64,000 nucleotides of DNA. Origin: Parazoarcus communis (GTDB lineage Bacteria > Pseudomonadota > Gammaproteobacteria > Burkholderiales > Rhodocyclaceae). This document shows positions 28,627 to 38,010 of the stretch, in pieces. The stretch lies in assembly GCF_003111665.1 (NCBI RefSeq), contig NZ_CP022188.1, positions 62,001 through 126,000 on the forward strand. The letters run 5' to 3'. The position numbers and the translations under genes are program-made. The notes below the pieces were generated by a model, which was not told the origin of the DNA, searched no databases, and saw only the letters and a program-made list of their open reading frames with translations. Positions within the stretch are counted from its first letter, which is position 1. Every line of letters begins with the position of its first letter.

Positions 28627-30663
28627 ATGACGCCAGAGTCGGTTCACGACATCCGCAACATCAGCCTGCTCGGCCACGCCGGCTGCGGCAAGACCTCATT
28701 GGTGGAAGCGCTGCTCGCAGCGTCCGGCGCCATTCCCAGCGGTGGCAGCGTGGCACGTGGCGACACCGTTTCAGACCACGACCCGCAGGAAAAGGCCATG
28801 GGGCATTCGCTTGCCGCAAGCCTGACCCATCTCGAATGGTCGGGTCACTGGATCAATCTGCTCGACACACCGGGGTTGCCCGACCTCGCCGGACGCGCAC
28901 TCGCCACCCTCCCCGCGGTCGAAACCGCGGCGATTGTGGTCCATGCGGCAACCGGTATCGAGAGCGGAACGCGCCGCATGATGGCTGCCGCTGCGGGCAA
29001 ATGCCGCATGATCGTGGTAAACGCCATCGACGCTGCCGGCACCGATTTCGCTGCACTCACGACTGCCATCGCCGACGAATTCGGCCGCGAGTGCCTGCCG
29101 ATCAACCTGCCATCGGCCGACGGCAGCTCGGTTATCGATTGCTTCTTCGCACCCGACGCGTCGCTTGCAACCGCATTCTCGTCGCCCACTGCAGCCCACG
29201 ACGCAATCGTCGATCAGGTGATCGAGCTCGATGAAGCGCTCATGGCGCGCTACCTTGAGCAGGGCGAAGCGCTCGACCCCGAACAGCTGCACGCGCCCTT
29301 CGAACAGGCATTGCGCGAAGGCCATCTGATTCCGGTCTGTTTCGTATCGGCCCGAACGGGCGCCGGCGTGAACGAACTGCTCGATATCCTGGGGCGGCTG
29401 ATGCCCGACCCGACCGAGGGCAACCCGCCCCGCTTCATCAAGGGCGAAGGGCCGGCGGCCGTCGCCGTCAGCACCGAGCCCGATGCGGCACGACACGTCC
29501 TGGCCCATGTTTTTCAGATCAGCAACGACCCTTACCGCGGCAAGATTGCGCTGTTCCGCGTTCATCAGGGAAAGGTCGAACCCGGCAGCGCGCTCTTCAT
29601 CGGCGATGCGCGCAAACCCTTCAAGGTCGCCCACCTCCTGCGCCTGCAGGGGCGGAACGTGATCGAAACCGCGCTCGCGGTGCCTGGAGACCTGTGCGCC
29701 GTGTCACGCGTCGACGAGCTCCATCGCGATGCCGTCCTGCACGACTCACACGACGAAGACCAGTTCCACCTTGCGCCGCCGACCTATCCCCAGCCGGTAT
29801 TCGGGCTGGCGCTGATCGCACGCAAACCGGCTGACGAGCACAAGCTGGCCGAGGCGCTGGTGCGCCTGACTGACGAGGATCCCTGTCTGGAGGTGAGCTA
29901 CGACGCACGCGGACACCACACGGTCGTGCGCGGGCTGGGCGAGCAGCACCTCAAGATCGTGCTCGACCAGCTCGCCAGTCGCTGGAACCTGCAGCTCGAC
30001 ACTGCCCCACCGGCAATTCCATACCGCGAGACCATCTCGGCGACAGCGGAGGCACGTTACCGCCACAAAAAGCAGAGCGGCGGTTCGGGGCAGTTCGGTG
30101 AAGTTGCCTTGCGCGTCGAGCCACTGGCTCGCGGCGAAGGTCTGCAGCTTGCCGACGAGGTGAAAGGCGGCGCCATTCCCACGCACTTCATGCCCGCCGT
30201 CGAAAAGGGCGTCCGTCAGGCGCTCACCGAAGGCGCCGTGGCGGGCTTCCCGATCCACGACCTGCGGGTAATCGTGACCGACGGCAAGCACCATGCGGTG
30301 GATTCGAACGAGATCTCGTTTTCCACCGCAGCCCGTCACGCCCTGACCGAAGCCGTGCTCGCCGCCCGCCCGCAGATCCTCGAACCCATGCTCGAGATCA
30401 CGGTGAAGGTGGCGGACGACCGCTTTGGCGAGGTCAGCGCCGAGCTTGCGGGGCGCCGCGGCCACCTGACGGCTACCGACAGCCCGGCGAGCGGCTGGAC
30501 CATGATCTCGGCGCGCGTGCCGATGGCCAGCATGGATGGGTTTGAAGCGCGGCTGAAAGCGATTTGCGCAGGAGAGAGCGAATTCATGATCGAAGCCGGC
30601 GGCTACGAGCCTGCCGCGGCCGAAACACAGGCACAATTGCGCCGGGAACACAGCGCACAGTAG
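28627..30663 (+). CDS. Elongation factor G-like GTPase (second EF-G paralogue type)
   Basis: 678 residues with full EF-G layout: GTPase domain (P-loop GHAGCGKT 16-23, DTPG 81-84), domain II, domain III, domain IV (HKKQSGGSGQFGEV) and domain V (EPMLEITVKVADDRFGEV). Domain IV retains the HKKQ..G..QF stretch, so ribosome binding is plausible. The G4 motif NKxD reads NAID (133-136), which should alter guanine binding. It differs from housekeeping fusA, which normally lies with rpsL/rpsG and tufA, absent here. Likely an EF-G2-like factor of unproven function. Confidence 0.88.
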   Translation: MTPESVHDIRNISLLGHAGCGKTSLVEALLAASGAIPSGGSVARGDTVSDHDPQEKAMGHSLAASLTHLEWSGHWINLLDTPGLPDLAGRALATLPAVETAAIVVHAATGIESGTRRMMAAAAGKCRMIVVNAIDAAGTDFAALTTAIADEFGRECLPINLPSADGSSVIDCFFAPDASLATAFSSPTAAHDAIVDQVIELDEALMARYLEQGEALDPEQLHAPFEQALREGHLIPVCFVSARTGAGVNELLDILGRLMPDPTEGNPPRFIKGEGPAAVAVSTEPDAARHVLAHVFQISNDPYRGKIALFRVHQGKVEPGSALFIGDARKPFKVAHLLRLQGRNVIETALAVPGDLCAVSRVDELHRDAVLHDSHDEDQFHLAPPTYPQPVFGLALIARKPADEHKLAEALVRLTDEDPCLEVSYDARGHHTVVRGLGEQHLKIVLDQLASRWNLQLDTAPPAIPYRETISATAEARYRHKKQSGGSGQFGEVALRVEPLARGEGLQLADEVKGGAIPTHFMPAVEKGVRQALTEGAVAGFPIHDLRVIVTDGKHHAVDSNEISFSTAARHALTEAVLAARPQILEPMLEITVKVADDRFGEVSAELAGRRGHLTATDSPASGWTMISARVPMASMDGFEARLKAICAGESEFMIEAGGYEPAAAETQAQLRREHSAQ

Positions 30664-30764
30664 TCCCGATGCAACGCCGGCGCGGCCTGCGGGTCACGCC
30701 GGCGAATTCATTGACCCGGCATGCCTGTTCGCCAGAAAAAACCTGAGTCGCGACCCGAAACGCA

Positions 30765-31028
30765 ATGGAACTGTCCGAACGTCACCGCACCTACTGGCGG
30801 CGCAATCTGATGCTGACCGGCACCCTGCTGGCCATCTGGTTCGTCGGTACCTTCGTCGCCGGCTACTACGCTGTAGAGCTCAATTCCCTGAGCTTCATGG
30901 GTTTCCCGCTCGGTTTCTACGTCTTCGCGCAGGGCTCGCTGATCGCCTATCTCTTGATCATCGGCATCTACGTGCGGGTCATGAACCGGATGGACCGCCG
31001 CTACGGCGTATCCGAACGCCGCTCCTGA
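30765..31028 (+). CDS. DUF4212 protein (orphan sodium/solute symporter small-subunit type)
   Basis: 87 residues, two predicted membrane helices (about 15-35 and 48-70) joined by the family motif LSFMGFPLGFYVFAQGS. This family normally forms the small subunit encoded immediately before a sodium:solute symporter, as with the second copy at 33486-33740. Here no symporter follows; the next gene is on the other strand. Sequence is clearly different from the other copy, so it is not a recent duplicate. Confidence 0.82.
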   Translation: MELSERHRTYWRRNLMLTGTLLAIWFVGTFVAGYYAVELNSLSFMGFPLGFYVFAQGSLIAYLLIIGIYVRVMNRMDRRYGVSERRS

Positions 31029-31109
31029 GCCGGCTCCGGCCTGCTTGCCGAGCCGCGAATCTGCCTCAGCAAGCCATGAGCCCCAATCCCGCAACCTTCC
31101 GACGGGCGC

Positions 31110-31514
31110 TTACTGCCCCTGCTTCTCCGCAGCGGATGCAGGCTTGCCGCGCTTCTTGATCACCATCGGATGAGCTTGCCGGCTGAGAATGAAATCAGCG
31201 AAAAACTTGCACCAGATCGTGCTGCCAGCAACTGCGCTCCAGGTCTCGTAGTCAGGCGCAGTTCCGCCAACGCCAAACGCGATATACAAAACAACCCAGC
31301 CGACGATGAAAATGATGATGCCGGCGCCAATCAGGTTGATCGCTGCTGCATAGGGTGCGTACTTTTCAGGATTGGGTGGTGCCTCGCCACGCTTGAGCGC
31401 AACCTCGGAAAAATCCCGCTTGAAGACGATGCGCCACGCACGTCTCATCCAGAAGAAAGTGATAGGAAACAAGGCCAGGAAAAGAATCCAGGTAATGGCA
31501 ACACTAATAGTCAT
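31110..31514 (-). CDS. Small membrane protein of unknown function
   Basis: 134 residues with an N-terminal helix (about 3-23), a second hydrophobic segment (about 58-82), and hydrophilic ends. A conserved-looking KRDFSEVALKRGEAPPNPEKYAPY stretch joins them (quoted in part only as KYAPYAAAINLIGAG). It lies 151 bases downstream of the sodium:solute symporter on the same strand, but a terminator separates the two. I do not recognise a named domain; neighbourhood suggests a link with the symporter, which is inference. Confidence 0.7.
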   Translation of the reverse strand: MTISVAITWILFLALFPITFFWMRRAWRIVFKRDFSEVALKRGEAPPNPEKYAPYAAAINLIGAGIIIFIVGWVVLYIAFGVGGTAPDYETWSAVAGSTIWCKFFADFILSRQAHPMVIKKRGKPASAAEKQGQ

Positions 31515-31573
31515 CAGGCACTCCTCTTATACAGGCTTGCAGACACACCGAAATTGCCCGCAAGGTGCCACAA

Positions 31574-31609
31574 AACAAAAAACCCCGCCATTGAATCCGG
31601 CAGGGTTTT
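31574..31609 (-). terminator. Intrinsic terminator after sodium:solute symporter
   Basis: Arms AAAACCCTGCC and GGCGGGGTTTT on the minus strand, loop of about 9, followed by T-rich TTGTTTTG. It separates the symporter from the 134-residue membrane protein. Confidence 0.8.
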
Positions 31610-31665
31610 ACCTGCATCGCGCGCCTCGCTGGGAGCCACGCGATGCAGACTAACTACATGCGTGC

Positions 31666-33474
31666 TTAGTGCGCGCCGTCGACCGCCTTGGAACCGCGGG
31701 GGATACGAACGCTTTCGACCAGAGCCTGGATGTGCTCGGGCGGCTCTTTCGTAACCTTATCGACCATGAAGGCAACTGCGAAGTTCACCAGTGCGCCGAT
31801 TGCACCGAACGCTTCCGGCGTGATGCCGAAGAAGGAGTTCGGGCCGCCGATCATGTCGGTGAATTCAGTACCCTTGATGAAGAAGATACCCTTGTGAGCG
31901 AACACGTAGAACAGGGTGAGGAGCAGGCCGGAAAGCATACCGGCAATGGCGCCTTCCTTGTTCATCTTCTTCGAGAAGATACCCATCATGATGGCCGGGA
32001 ACAGCGAGCTACCAGCAATACCGAAGGCCAGAGCCACGGTACCGGCGGCGAAGCCCGGGGGGTTCAGACCGAGATAACCGGCCAGAACAATCGCGAAAGC
32101 CATGGAGATCTTGCCCACGAGCAGTTCGTTCTTGTCCGAGATATCCGGATTGATCACGTTCTTCACCAGGTCATGCGACACGGCGGACGAGATGGCCATC
32201 AGCAGACCGGCAGCCGTGGAGAGCGCAGCAGCCAGACCACCTGCAGCGATCAGTGCGATCACCCAGTTGGGCAGCAGTGCGATTTCCGGGTTGGCCAGCA
32301 CGATGATGTCGGGGTTGACCGTCAGCTCGTTGCCTTTCCAGCCCGCAGCTTCAGCCTTGGCCTTGGATTCGGCGTTGGCAGTCGGCTTGTCGTTGTAGTA
32401 CTGGATGCGACCGTCGCCGTTCTTGTCTTCGAAGGCCAGCAGACCGGTTTGCTCCCAACGCTTCATCCAGGCCGGACGCTTTTCAGCTTCGAGGCTGGCT
32501 TCGGCAGCGTACAGATCACCACCCGCCGCAACAGCGGAGTTCACCGTGGCGTGGAGGTTGTACTTGGCCATGGCGGCAACGCCAGGTGCAGTCGTGTACA
32601 GCAGGGCGATGAAGACCAGCGCCCAACCAGCGGACGAACGTGCATCCTTGACCTTCGGCACGGTGAAGAAGCGAACGATCACGTGCGGCAGGCCTGCAGT
32701 ACCGATCATCAGCGACACGGTGTAGACAAACATGTTGAGCGTGCTGCCCGGAACAGAGGTCGTGTATTCACCGAAGCCGAGATCCGTCACCACTTGGTCG
32801 AGACGCATCAGCAGGGTCGTATCGGTACCGACCAGCGTACCGCCAAGACCGATCTGCGGCAGGACGTTGCCCGTCAGTTGCAGCGAGATGAACAGCGCCG
32901 GAACCGTGTAGGCCAGGATCAGAACAACGTACTGGGCTACCTGGGTGTAGGTAATGCCTTTCATGCCGCCGAACACGGCGTACATGAACACAATGCCCAT
33001 ACCGATGTAGATACCGGTGTCGTTGGTCACGCCGAGGAAGCGCGAGAAGGCCACACCCACACCCGTCATCTGACCGATAACGTAGGTGATGGAAGCGGTC
33101 AGCAGGCAGACCACCGCAACAGTACTGGCAGACTTCGAGTAGAAGCGATCGCCAATGAACTGGGGCACGGTGAATTTGCCGAACTTGCGCAGGTACGGTG
33201 CAAGCAGCATCGCCAGCAGAACGTAGCCGCCGGTCCATCCCATCAGGAACAGACCGCCGCCGTAGCCCATGTTGGAAATGAGGCCGGCCATCGAGATGAA
33301 GGACGCTGCCGACATCCAGTCAGCGCCGGTTGCCATGCCGTTGGCGATCGGGTGAACTCCGCCGCCCGCGACATAGAACTCGCTGGTGCTACCGGCACGC
33401 GCCCAGATGGCGATGCCGATGTACAGCGCAAAACTCGCGCCGACCACCACATAAGTAATTGTCTGAAGATCCAT
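31666..33474 (-). CDS. Sodium:solute symporter (ActP-like, DUF4212-partnered large subunit)
   Basis: 602-residue multi-span transporter of the SSS family. Typical features: GADWMSAASFISMAG near 50-64, VPQFIGDRFYSK, and SAAAGLLMAISSAVSHDL-type core helices (here LAAALSTAAGLLMAISSAVS). Between helices, residues 310-390 form a long hydrophilic insert containing an EF-hand-like loop DKNGDGRIQYYN (350-361). Preceded 11 bases upstream by its DUF4212 small subunit, the known pairing of this subgroup. Acetate or another short carboxylate is the likely substrate, inferred from ActP relatedness and the acetate-metabolism genes nearby. Confidence 0.9.
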   Translation of the reverse strand: MDLQTITYVVVGASFALYIGIAIWARAGSTSEFYVAGGGVHPIANGMATGADWMSAASFISMAGLISNMGYGGGLFLMGWTGGYVLLAMLLAPYLRKFGKFTVPQFIGDRFYSKSASTVAVVCLLTASITYVIGQMTGVGVAFSRFLGVTNDTGIYIGMGIVFMYAVFGGMKGITYTQVAQYVVLILAYTVPALFISLQLTGNVLPQIGLGGTLVGTDTTLLMRLDQVVTDLGFGEYTTSVPGSTLNMFVYTVSLMIGTAGLPHVIVRFFTVPKVKDARSSAGWALVFIALLYTTAPGVAAMAKYNLHATVNSAVAAGGDLYAAEASLEAEKRPAWMKRWEQTGLLAFEDKNGDGRIQYYNDKPTANAESKAKAEAAGWKGNELTVNPDIIVLANPEIALLPNWVIALIAAGGLAAALSTAAGLLMAISSAVSHDLVKNVINPDISDKNELLVGKISMAFAIVLAGYLGLNPPGFAAGTVALAFGIAGSSLFPAIMMGIFSKKMNKEGAIAGMLSGLLLTLFYVFAHKGIFFIKGTEFTDMIGGPNSFFGITPEAFGAIGALVNFAVAFMVDKVTKEPPEHIQALVESVRIPRGSKAVDGAH

Positions 33475-33485
33475 GTGTCCGCCCC

Positions 33486-33740
33486 TTACTCTTCGTCAAC
33501 GTCAAATTGCTTGTCGAGATCACCCATCTTCTTCGCATAGTAGAAAATGAGGACGACGAACACATAAATCGACCCTTGCTGCGCGAACCAGAATCCCAAC
33601 GGGTAGCCACCAAGGTGGATGTTGTTGAGCATCGGCGCGAAGAGAATGCCGGCGCCAAATGAAACCAAGAACCAGATGATCAGGATCTTGGTTAACAGCG
33701 CCAGCGTAGCCTTCCAATAGGCTGAACTGTTGTTTTCCAT
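33486..33740 (-). CDS. DUF4212 protein, symporter small subunit
   Basis: 84 residues, two membrane helices (about 13-35 and 48-68) with the family loop IHLGGYPLGFWFAQQGS between them. Encoded 11 bases before the large symporter subunit, so the two are translated from one mRNA. The start ATG at 33740 has a GAGGAGA ribosome-binding stretch 5' of it. Members of this family are assumed to assist or stabilise the transporter; direct function is not established. Confidence 0.88.
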   Translation of the reverse strand: MENNSSAYWKATLALLTKILIIWFLVSFGAGILFAPMLNNIHLGGYPLGFWFAQQGSIYVFVVLIFYYAKKMGDLDKQFDVDEE

Positions 33741-33824
33741 ACTGTCTCCTCTCGATGATTGTTGCCTGCCTTGCGACCGGACGGGCCGAAATCAGGCCAG
33801 CCGACAAAACTGCAGGAGGATTAT

Positions 33825-33950
33825 ATGAATGCGGATCTTACTTCTGGCTTACAAAGGGAAACTTCTTCGTCAGCTTCAACGAACAGCCATGCGCAGGTCG
33901 CCCCCCAGCGAAGACTGGAAAGAGAGAAATCCATGCTGCCTGCCTCCTGA
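33825..33950 (+). CDS. Possible small protein, 41 residues
   Basis: ATG 33825 is preceded by a perfect AGGAGG (33814-33819) at 5-base spacing, unusually strong for this window. The reading frame gives a hydrophilic, Ser/Thr-rich then Arg-rich peptide (MNADLTSGLQRETSSSASTN...) ending at TGA 33950. It lies in the 324-base gap 33741-34064 between the divergent symporter unit and a Usp gene. No family recognised; it could be a real small protein, a leader frame or a decayed gene start. The remainder of the gap shows nothing else I can support. Confidence 0.4.
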   Translation: MNADLTSGLQRETSSSASTNSHAQVAPQRRLEREKSMLPAS

Positions 33951-34064
33951 TTGCCGCGTAATATTCACCCACGCCGGTCACGGCGCTTACAGGAAAACGC
34001 CGATGCCCTGATGCCCCCTCCGGTGCTAGGCTTGCGGCGATATTTTTCCGGCACGGGAGCCATG

Positions 34065-34520
34065 ATGTACAAACATATTCTGGTCGCAATCGACGATAGC
34101 GAGACCTCGGCCAAAGCCCTCGACGAAGCCATCGCGCTGGCGCGACTTCACGACGCGGTACTGGAGATCGCTCACGCGGTGGATGAGTCCATGCTGCAGG
34201 CGTTTTCAAATCACGGCGTGACGCTGGTGGACCACGGAAAGATGCAGGACGCCCTGCTCGATGGCGGGCGCGAGACCCTGAAGACTGCAATGGAAACTGC
34301 GCGCGCTGCGGGCCTGACGCCGCGCGAGCGTTTTCTTGCGGCTGAGGATCTGCATGCCGCGGACCAGATCGCACTGGCCGTTGAAAAATCCGGCGCCGAC
34401 CTGCTGGTCGTCGGCTCGCACGGGCGCCGCGGCTTCCGTCGCATGCTGCTCGGCAGCGTGGCCGAGAACCTGGTGCGCAAGGTGCACGTGTCGGTGCTGA
34501 TTGTGCGCGGCGAGCACTGA
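34065..34520 (+). CDS. Universal stress protein (single Usp domain)
   Basis: 151 residues. Starts with YKHILVAIDDSETSAKAL, the typical first strand and Asp, and ends with the ATP-binding signature GSHGRRGFRRMLLGSVAENLV, i.e. G-2X-G-9X-GS, so an ATP-binding UspA-type protein. Two adjacent ATGs (34062, 34065) are possible; GGGAG at 34054-34058 is better spaced for 34065. Convergent with icd and closed by a bidirectional terminator. Confidence 0.9.
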   Translation: MYKHILVAIDDSETSAKALDEAIALARLHDAVLEIAHAVDESMLQAFSNHGVTLVDHGKMQDALLDGGRETLKTAMETARAAGLTPRERFLAAEDLHAADQIALAVEKSGADLLVVGSHGRRGFRRMLLGSVAENLVRKVHVSVLIVRGEH

Positions 34521-34542
34521 CCCGGGCTTCATCTGCCATGAA

Positions 34543-34576
34543 AAACCCCCGTCATCCTTTCGGATGCGGGGGTTTC
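34543..34576. terminator. Bidirectional terminator between usp and icd
   Basis: AAACCCCCGTCATCC pairs with GGATGCGGGGGTTT with one bulge, 3-base T loop, T/A flanks on both sides. Lies between the convergent stops of the Usp gene (34520) and icd (34624). Confidence 0.85.
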
Positions 34577-34623
34577 TTATTTCGCAGCGAGTCTGGCTCC
34601 AGGCACGACAGGCCGGAGCGGAA

Positions 34624-35868
<1,245 letters not shown>

Positions 35869-36021
35869 TGCAGTTCCCTCGCTGGACTCTGTTGATCTTT
35901 CGAAGGGTGCGGCTGTCATCGACAGCCGGGACGAAAGGACTTGTCTCTGGAGCCCCGTCGCCACGCCACCGAGCAATGATTATCTATGATATCCGGCACG
36001 TCCGAAACAATACGCACTAGC

Positions 36022-36048
36022 TTGCACGAGAAGCGCGAATGATAAAAT
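36022..36048 (+). promoter_or_regulatory. Probable extended -10 promoter of aceK
   Basis: TGATAAAAT (36040-36048) is an extended -10 element; TTGCAC (36022-36027) lies 15 bases upstream, shorter than ideal but acceptable with an extended -10. About 60 bases before the aceK start. Confidence 0.5.
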
Positions 36049-36110
36049 CCAGACCAGCCCCGAGCACCATCCGGGCAATCGCAAACGAGTCCTGACGGAG
36101 GAGAGCGGGG

Positions 36111-37892
36111 ATGGATGCACCAATGGGAGAAAATCCGGTTGCGCAGGCGATCGCGCAAACCCTGATCGAAGGCTTCAACAAGCACTACCGGATTTTTCGC
36201 GACACATCCCGGCGGGCAAAGGAGTACTTCGAGTCGGGTGAATGGCAGGCACAACTCGACGCAGTGCGCGAGCGTGTGCAGTTTTACGACGGCCGGGTGA
36301 ACGAAACCGTTGCCCGCCTGCACGGGGAGTTCGACGCAGATTCGCTCGACGACACCACCTGGCAGCAGGTCAAACTCCACTTCATCGGCATGCTGATCCG
36401 GCACAAGCAACCCGAGCTCGCCGAAACCTTTTTCAACTCGGTGTGCTGCAAGATCCTGCATCGCACCTACTTCAACAACGATTACATCTTCGCGCGGCCG
36501 GCAAGTTCGACCGAATACATCGACTCCTACCCGCCAGTGTATTCCAGCTACTACCCGCAGGAAGCCGGGCTGCGCGCCACGGTAAGGAACATCATCGAAG
36601 ACTTCGACTGGCAGCGCCCGTTCGAGGATCTCGAACGCGATGTCGACTTCATCGTGCGCACCACTCAAGCGCATCTGGCGTCCTGGCCCGAGATGGAGGT
36701 CAACTGCCAGATCCAGGTCCTGTACTCCGCCTTCTATCGCAACAAGACTGCCTACATCATCGGCAAGGCGATCAACGGCTATCAGGAATACCCCTTCACG
36801 CTGGCAGTGCGCCATACGCCGTCGGGCAAGCTCTTCATCGACACCCTGCTGCTCGACCCATGGCGCATCTCGGTGCTGTTTTCGCTGTCGCGCGCCTACT
36901 TCATGGTCGAAATGGAAGTGCCCTCGGGCTATGTCCAGTTTCTGCGTTCGATCATGCCCAACAAGCCGCGCAGCGAGATCTACACCATGCTTGGCCTCGG
37001 CAAGCAGGGCAAGACGATGTTCTTCCGCGATCTGGTCTCGCACCTGCGCCACTCGAACGACCAGTTCAGCATCGCGCCGGGCATTCGCGGCCTTGTGATG
37101 CTGGTATTTACGCTGCCGTCCTACCCCTATGTGTTCAAGATCATCAAGGACGTCTTCGGGGCATCGAAGAACATGGACCGCGCCACCGTCAAACGCAAGT
37201 ACCTGATGGTGAAGCATGTCGACCGGGTCGGGCGCATGGCCGACACACTGGAGTTTTCCTACGCCGCACTGCCGCTGTCGCGCTTCCATCCAGACCTGCT
37301 CGAAGAGCTGAGCCGTCTGGCACCGACATCGTTCGAGCTCGATGGCGACTCGGTGGTCATCAAGCACCTTTACATCGAACGCCGCATGACACCGCTCAAC
37401 ATCCATCTCGAGCATGCGAGCGACGAAGGCGTGGAACACGCGGTGCGCGAGTACGGCAACGCGATTCGCGAGATGGCAATCGCCAACATCTTCCCGGGCG
37501 ACATGCTATGGAAGAACTTCGGCGTCACCCGCTACGGTCGCGTGGTCTTCTACGATTACGACGAGATCGAGTACATGACGGACATGAACTTCCGCGCCAT
37601 CCCGCCGGCACCCTATGAGGAAATGGAGATGGCGGCCGAGCCCTGGTACTCGACCGGCCCCATGGATGTATTCCCGGAAGAGTTCGCCACCTTCCTGCTC
37701 GGCACCCCTCGCATTCGCAAGGCCTTTCTGAAGCATCACCGCGACCTGCTGGCGCCGGACTTCTGGCGCAAGGCACAGGACAGCATTCGCAGCGGCCATG
37801 TGGAGGACTTCTTCCCCTACCCGCAGGAGTTGCGCTTCTGCAATCTCTACCCGGCGCAGGCAGGACAGGCACCAGCATCAGACACTGAGTGA
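36111..37892 (+). CDS. aceK: Isocitrate dehydrogenase kinase/phosphatase
   Basis: Bifunctional enzyme that phosphorylates and dephosphorylates isocitrate dehydrogenase, controlling the split between TCA cycle and glyoxylate shunt. 593 residues, family length. An N-terminal regulatory helical half (IAQTLIEGFNKHYRIFRDTS) is followed by the kinase fold: APGIRGLVMLVFTLPSYPYVF (first 20 quoted in part), the KIIKD Lys region, and FYDYDEIEYMTD, the DxE metal site of AceK. Sits beside icd rather than with aceBA. Confidence 0.95.
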   Translation: MDAPMGENPVAQAIAQTLIEGFNKHYRIFRDTSRRAKEYFESGEWQAQLDAVRERVQFYDGRVNETVARLHGEFDADSLDDTTWQQVKLHFIGMLIRHKQPELAETFFNSVCCKILHRTYFNNDYIFARPASSTEYIDSYPPVYSSYYPQEAGLRATVRNIIEDFDWQRPFEDLERDVDFIVRTTQAHLASWPEMEVNCQIQVLYSAFYRNKTAYIIGKAINGYQEYPFTLAVRHTPSGKLFIDTLLLDPWRISVLFSLSRAYFMVEMEVPSGYVQFLRSIMPNKPRSEIYTMLGLGKQGKTMFFRDLVSHLRHSNDQFSIAPGIRGLVMLVFTLPSYPYVFKIIKDVFGASKNMDRATVKRKYLMVKHVDRVGRMADTLEFSYAALPLSRFHPDLLEELSRLAPTSFELDGDSVVIKHLYIERRMTPLNIHLEHASDEGVEHAVREYGNAIREMAIANIFPGDMLWKNFGVTRYGRVVFYDYDEIEYMTDMNFRAIPPAPYEEMEMAAEPWYSTGPMDVFPEEFATFLLGTPRIRKAFLKHHRDLLAPDFWRKAQDSIRSGHVEDFFPYPQELRFCNLYPAQAGQAPASDTE

Positions 37893-37900
37893 GCATGGCC

Positions 37901-37932
37901 GTGCTGGGCAGGCGCGTAGCCCTGCCCAGCAC
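37901..37932. terminator. Strong hairpin between convergent aceK and soxB
   Basis: Perfect 12-bp stem (37901-37912 with 37921-37932), 8-base loop, just after the aceK stop. No T-tract follows on either strand, so it may slow or stabilise rather than terminate. Confidence 0.5.
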
Positions 37933-38010
37933 CGGATTCAGCTCAATCGCCGTAATGCTCCGCTTGCCACAAACCGACGGACGGCCGCGCGCCGCCCGTC
38001 GTCCCGAAGC

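Noticed and set aside
31669..33540. 623-codon open frame antisense to the sodium:solute symporter
   Set aside because: His/Gln/Arg-rich shadow translation, no family likeness; the minus-strand transporter is clear.
35916..37439. 507-codon frame antisense to aceK
   Set aside because: Composition typical of antisense of a GC-rich gene; AceK is unambiguous.
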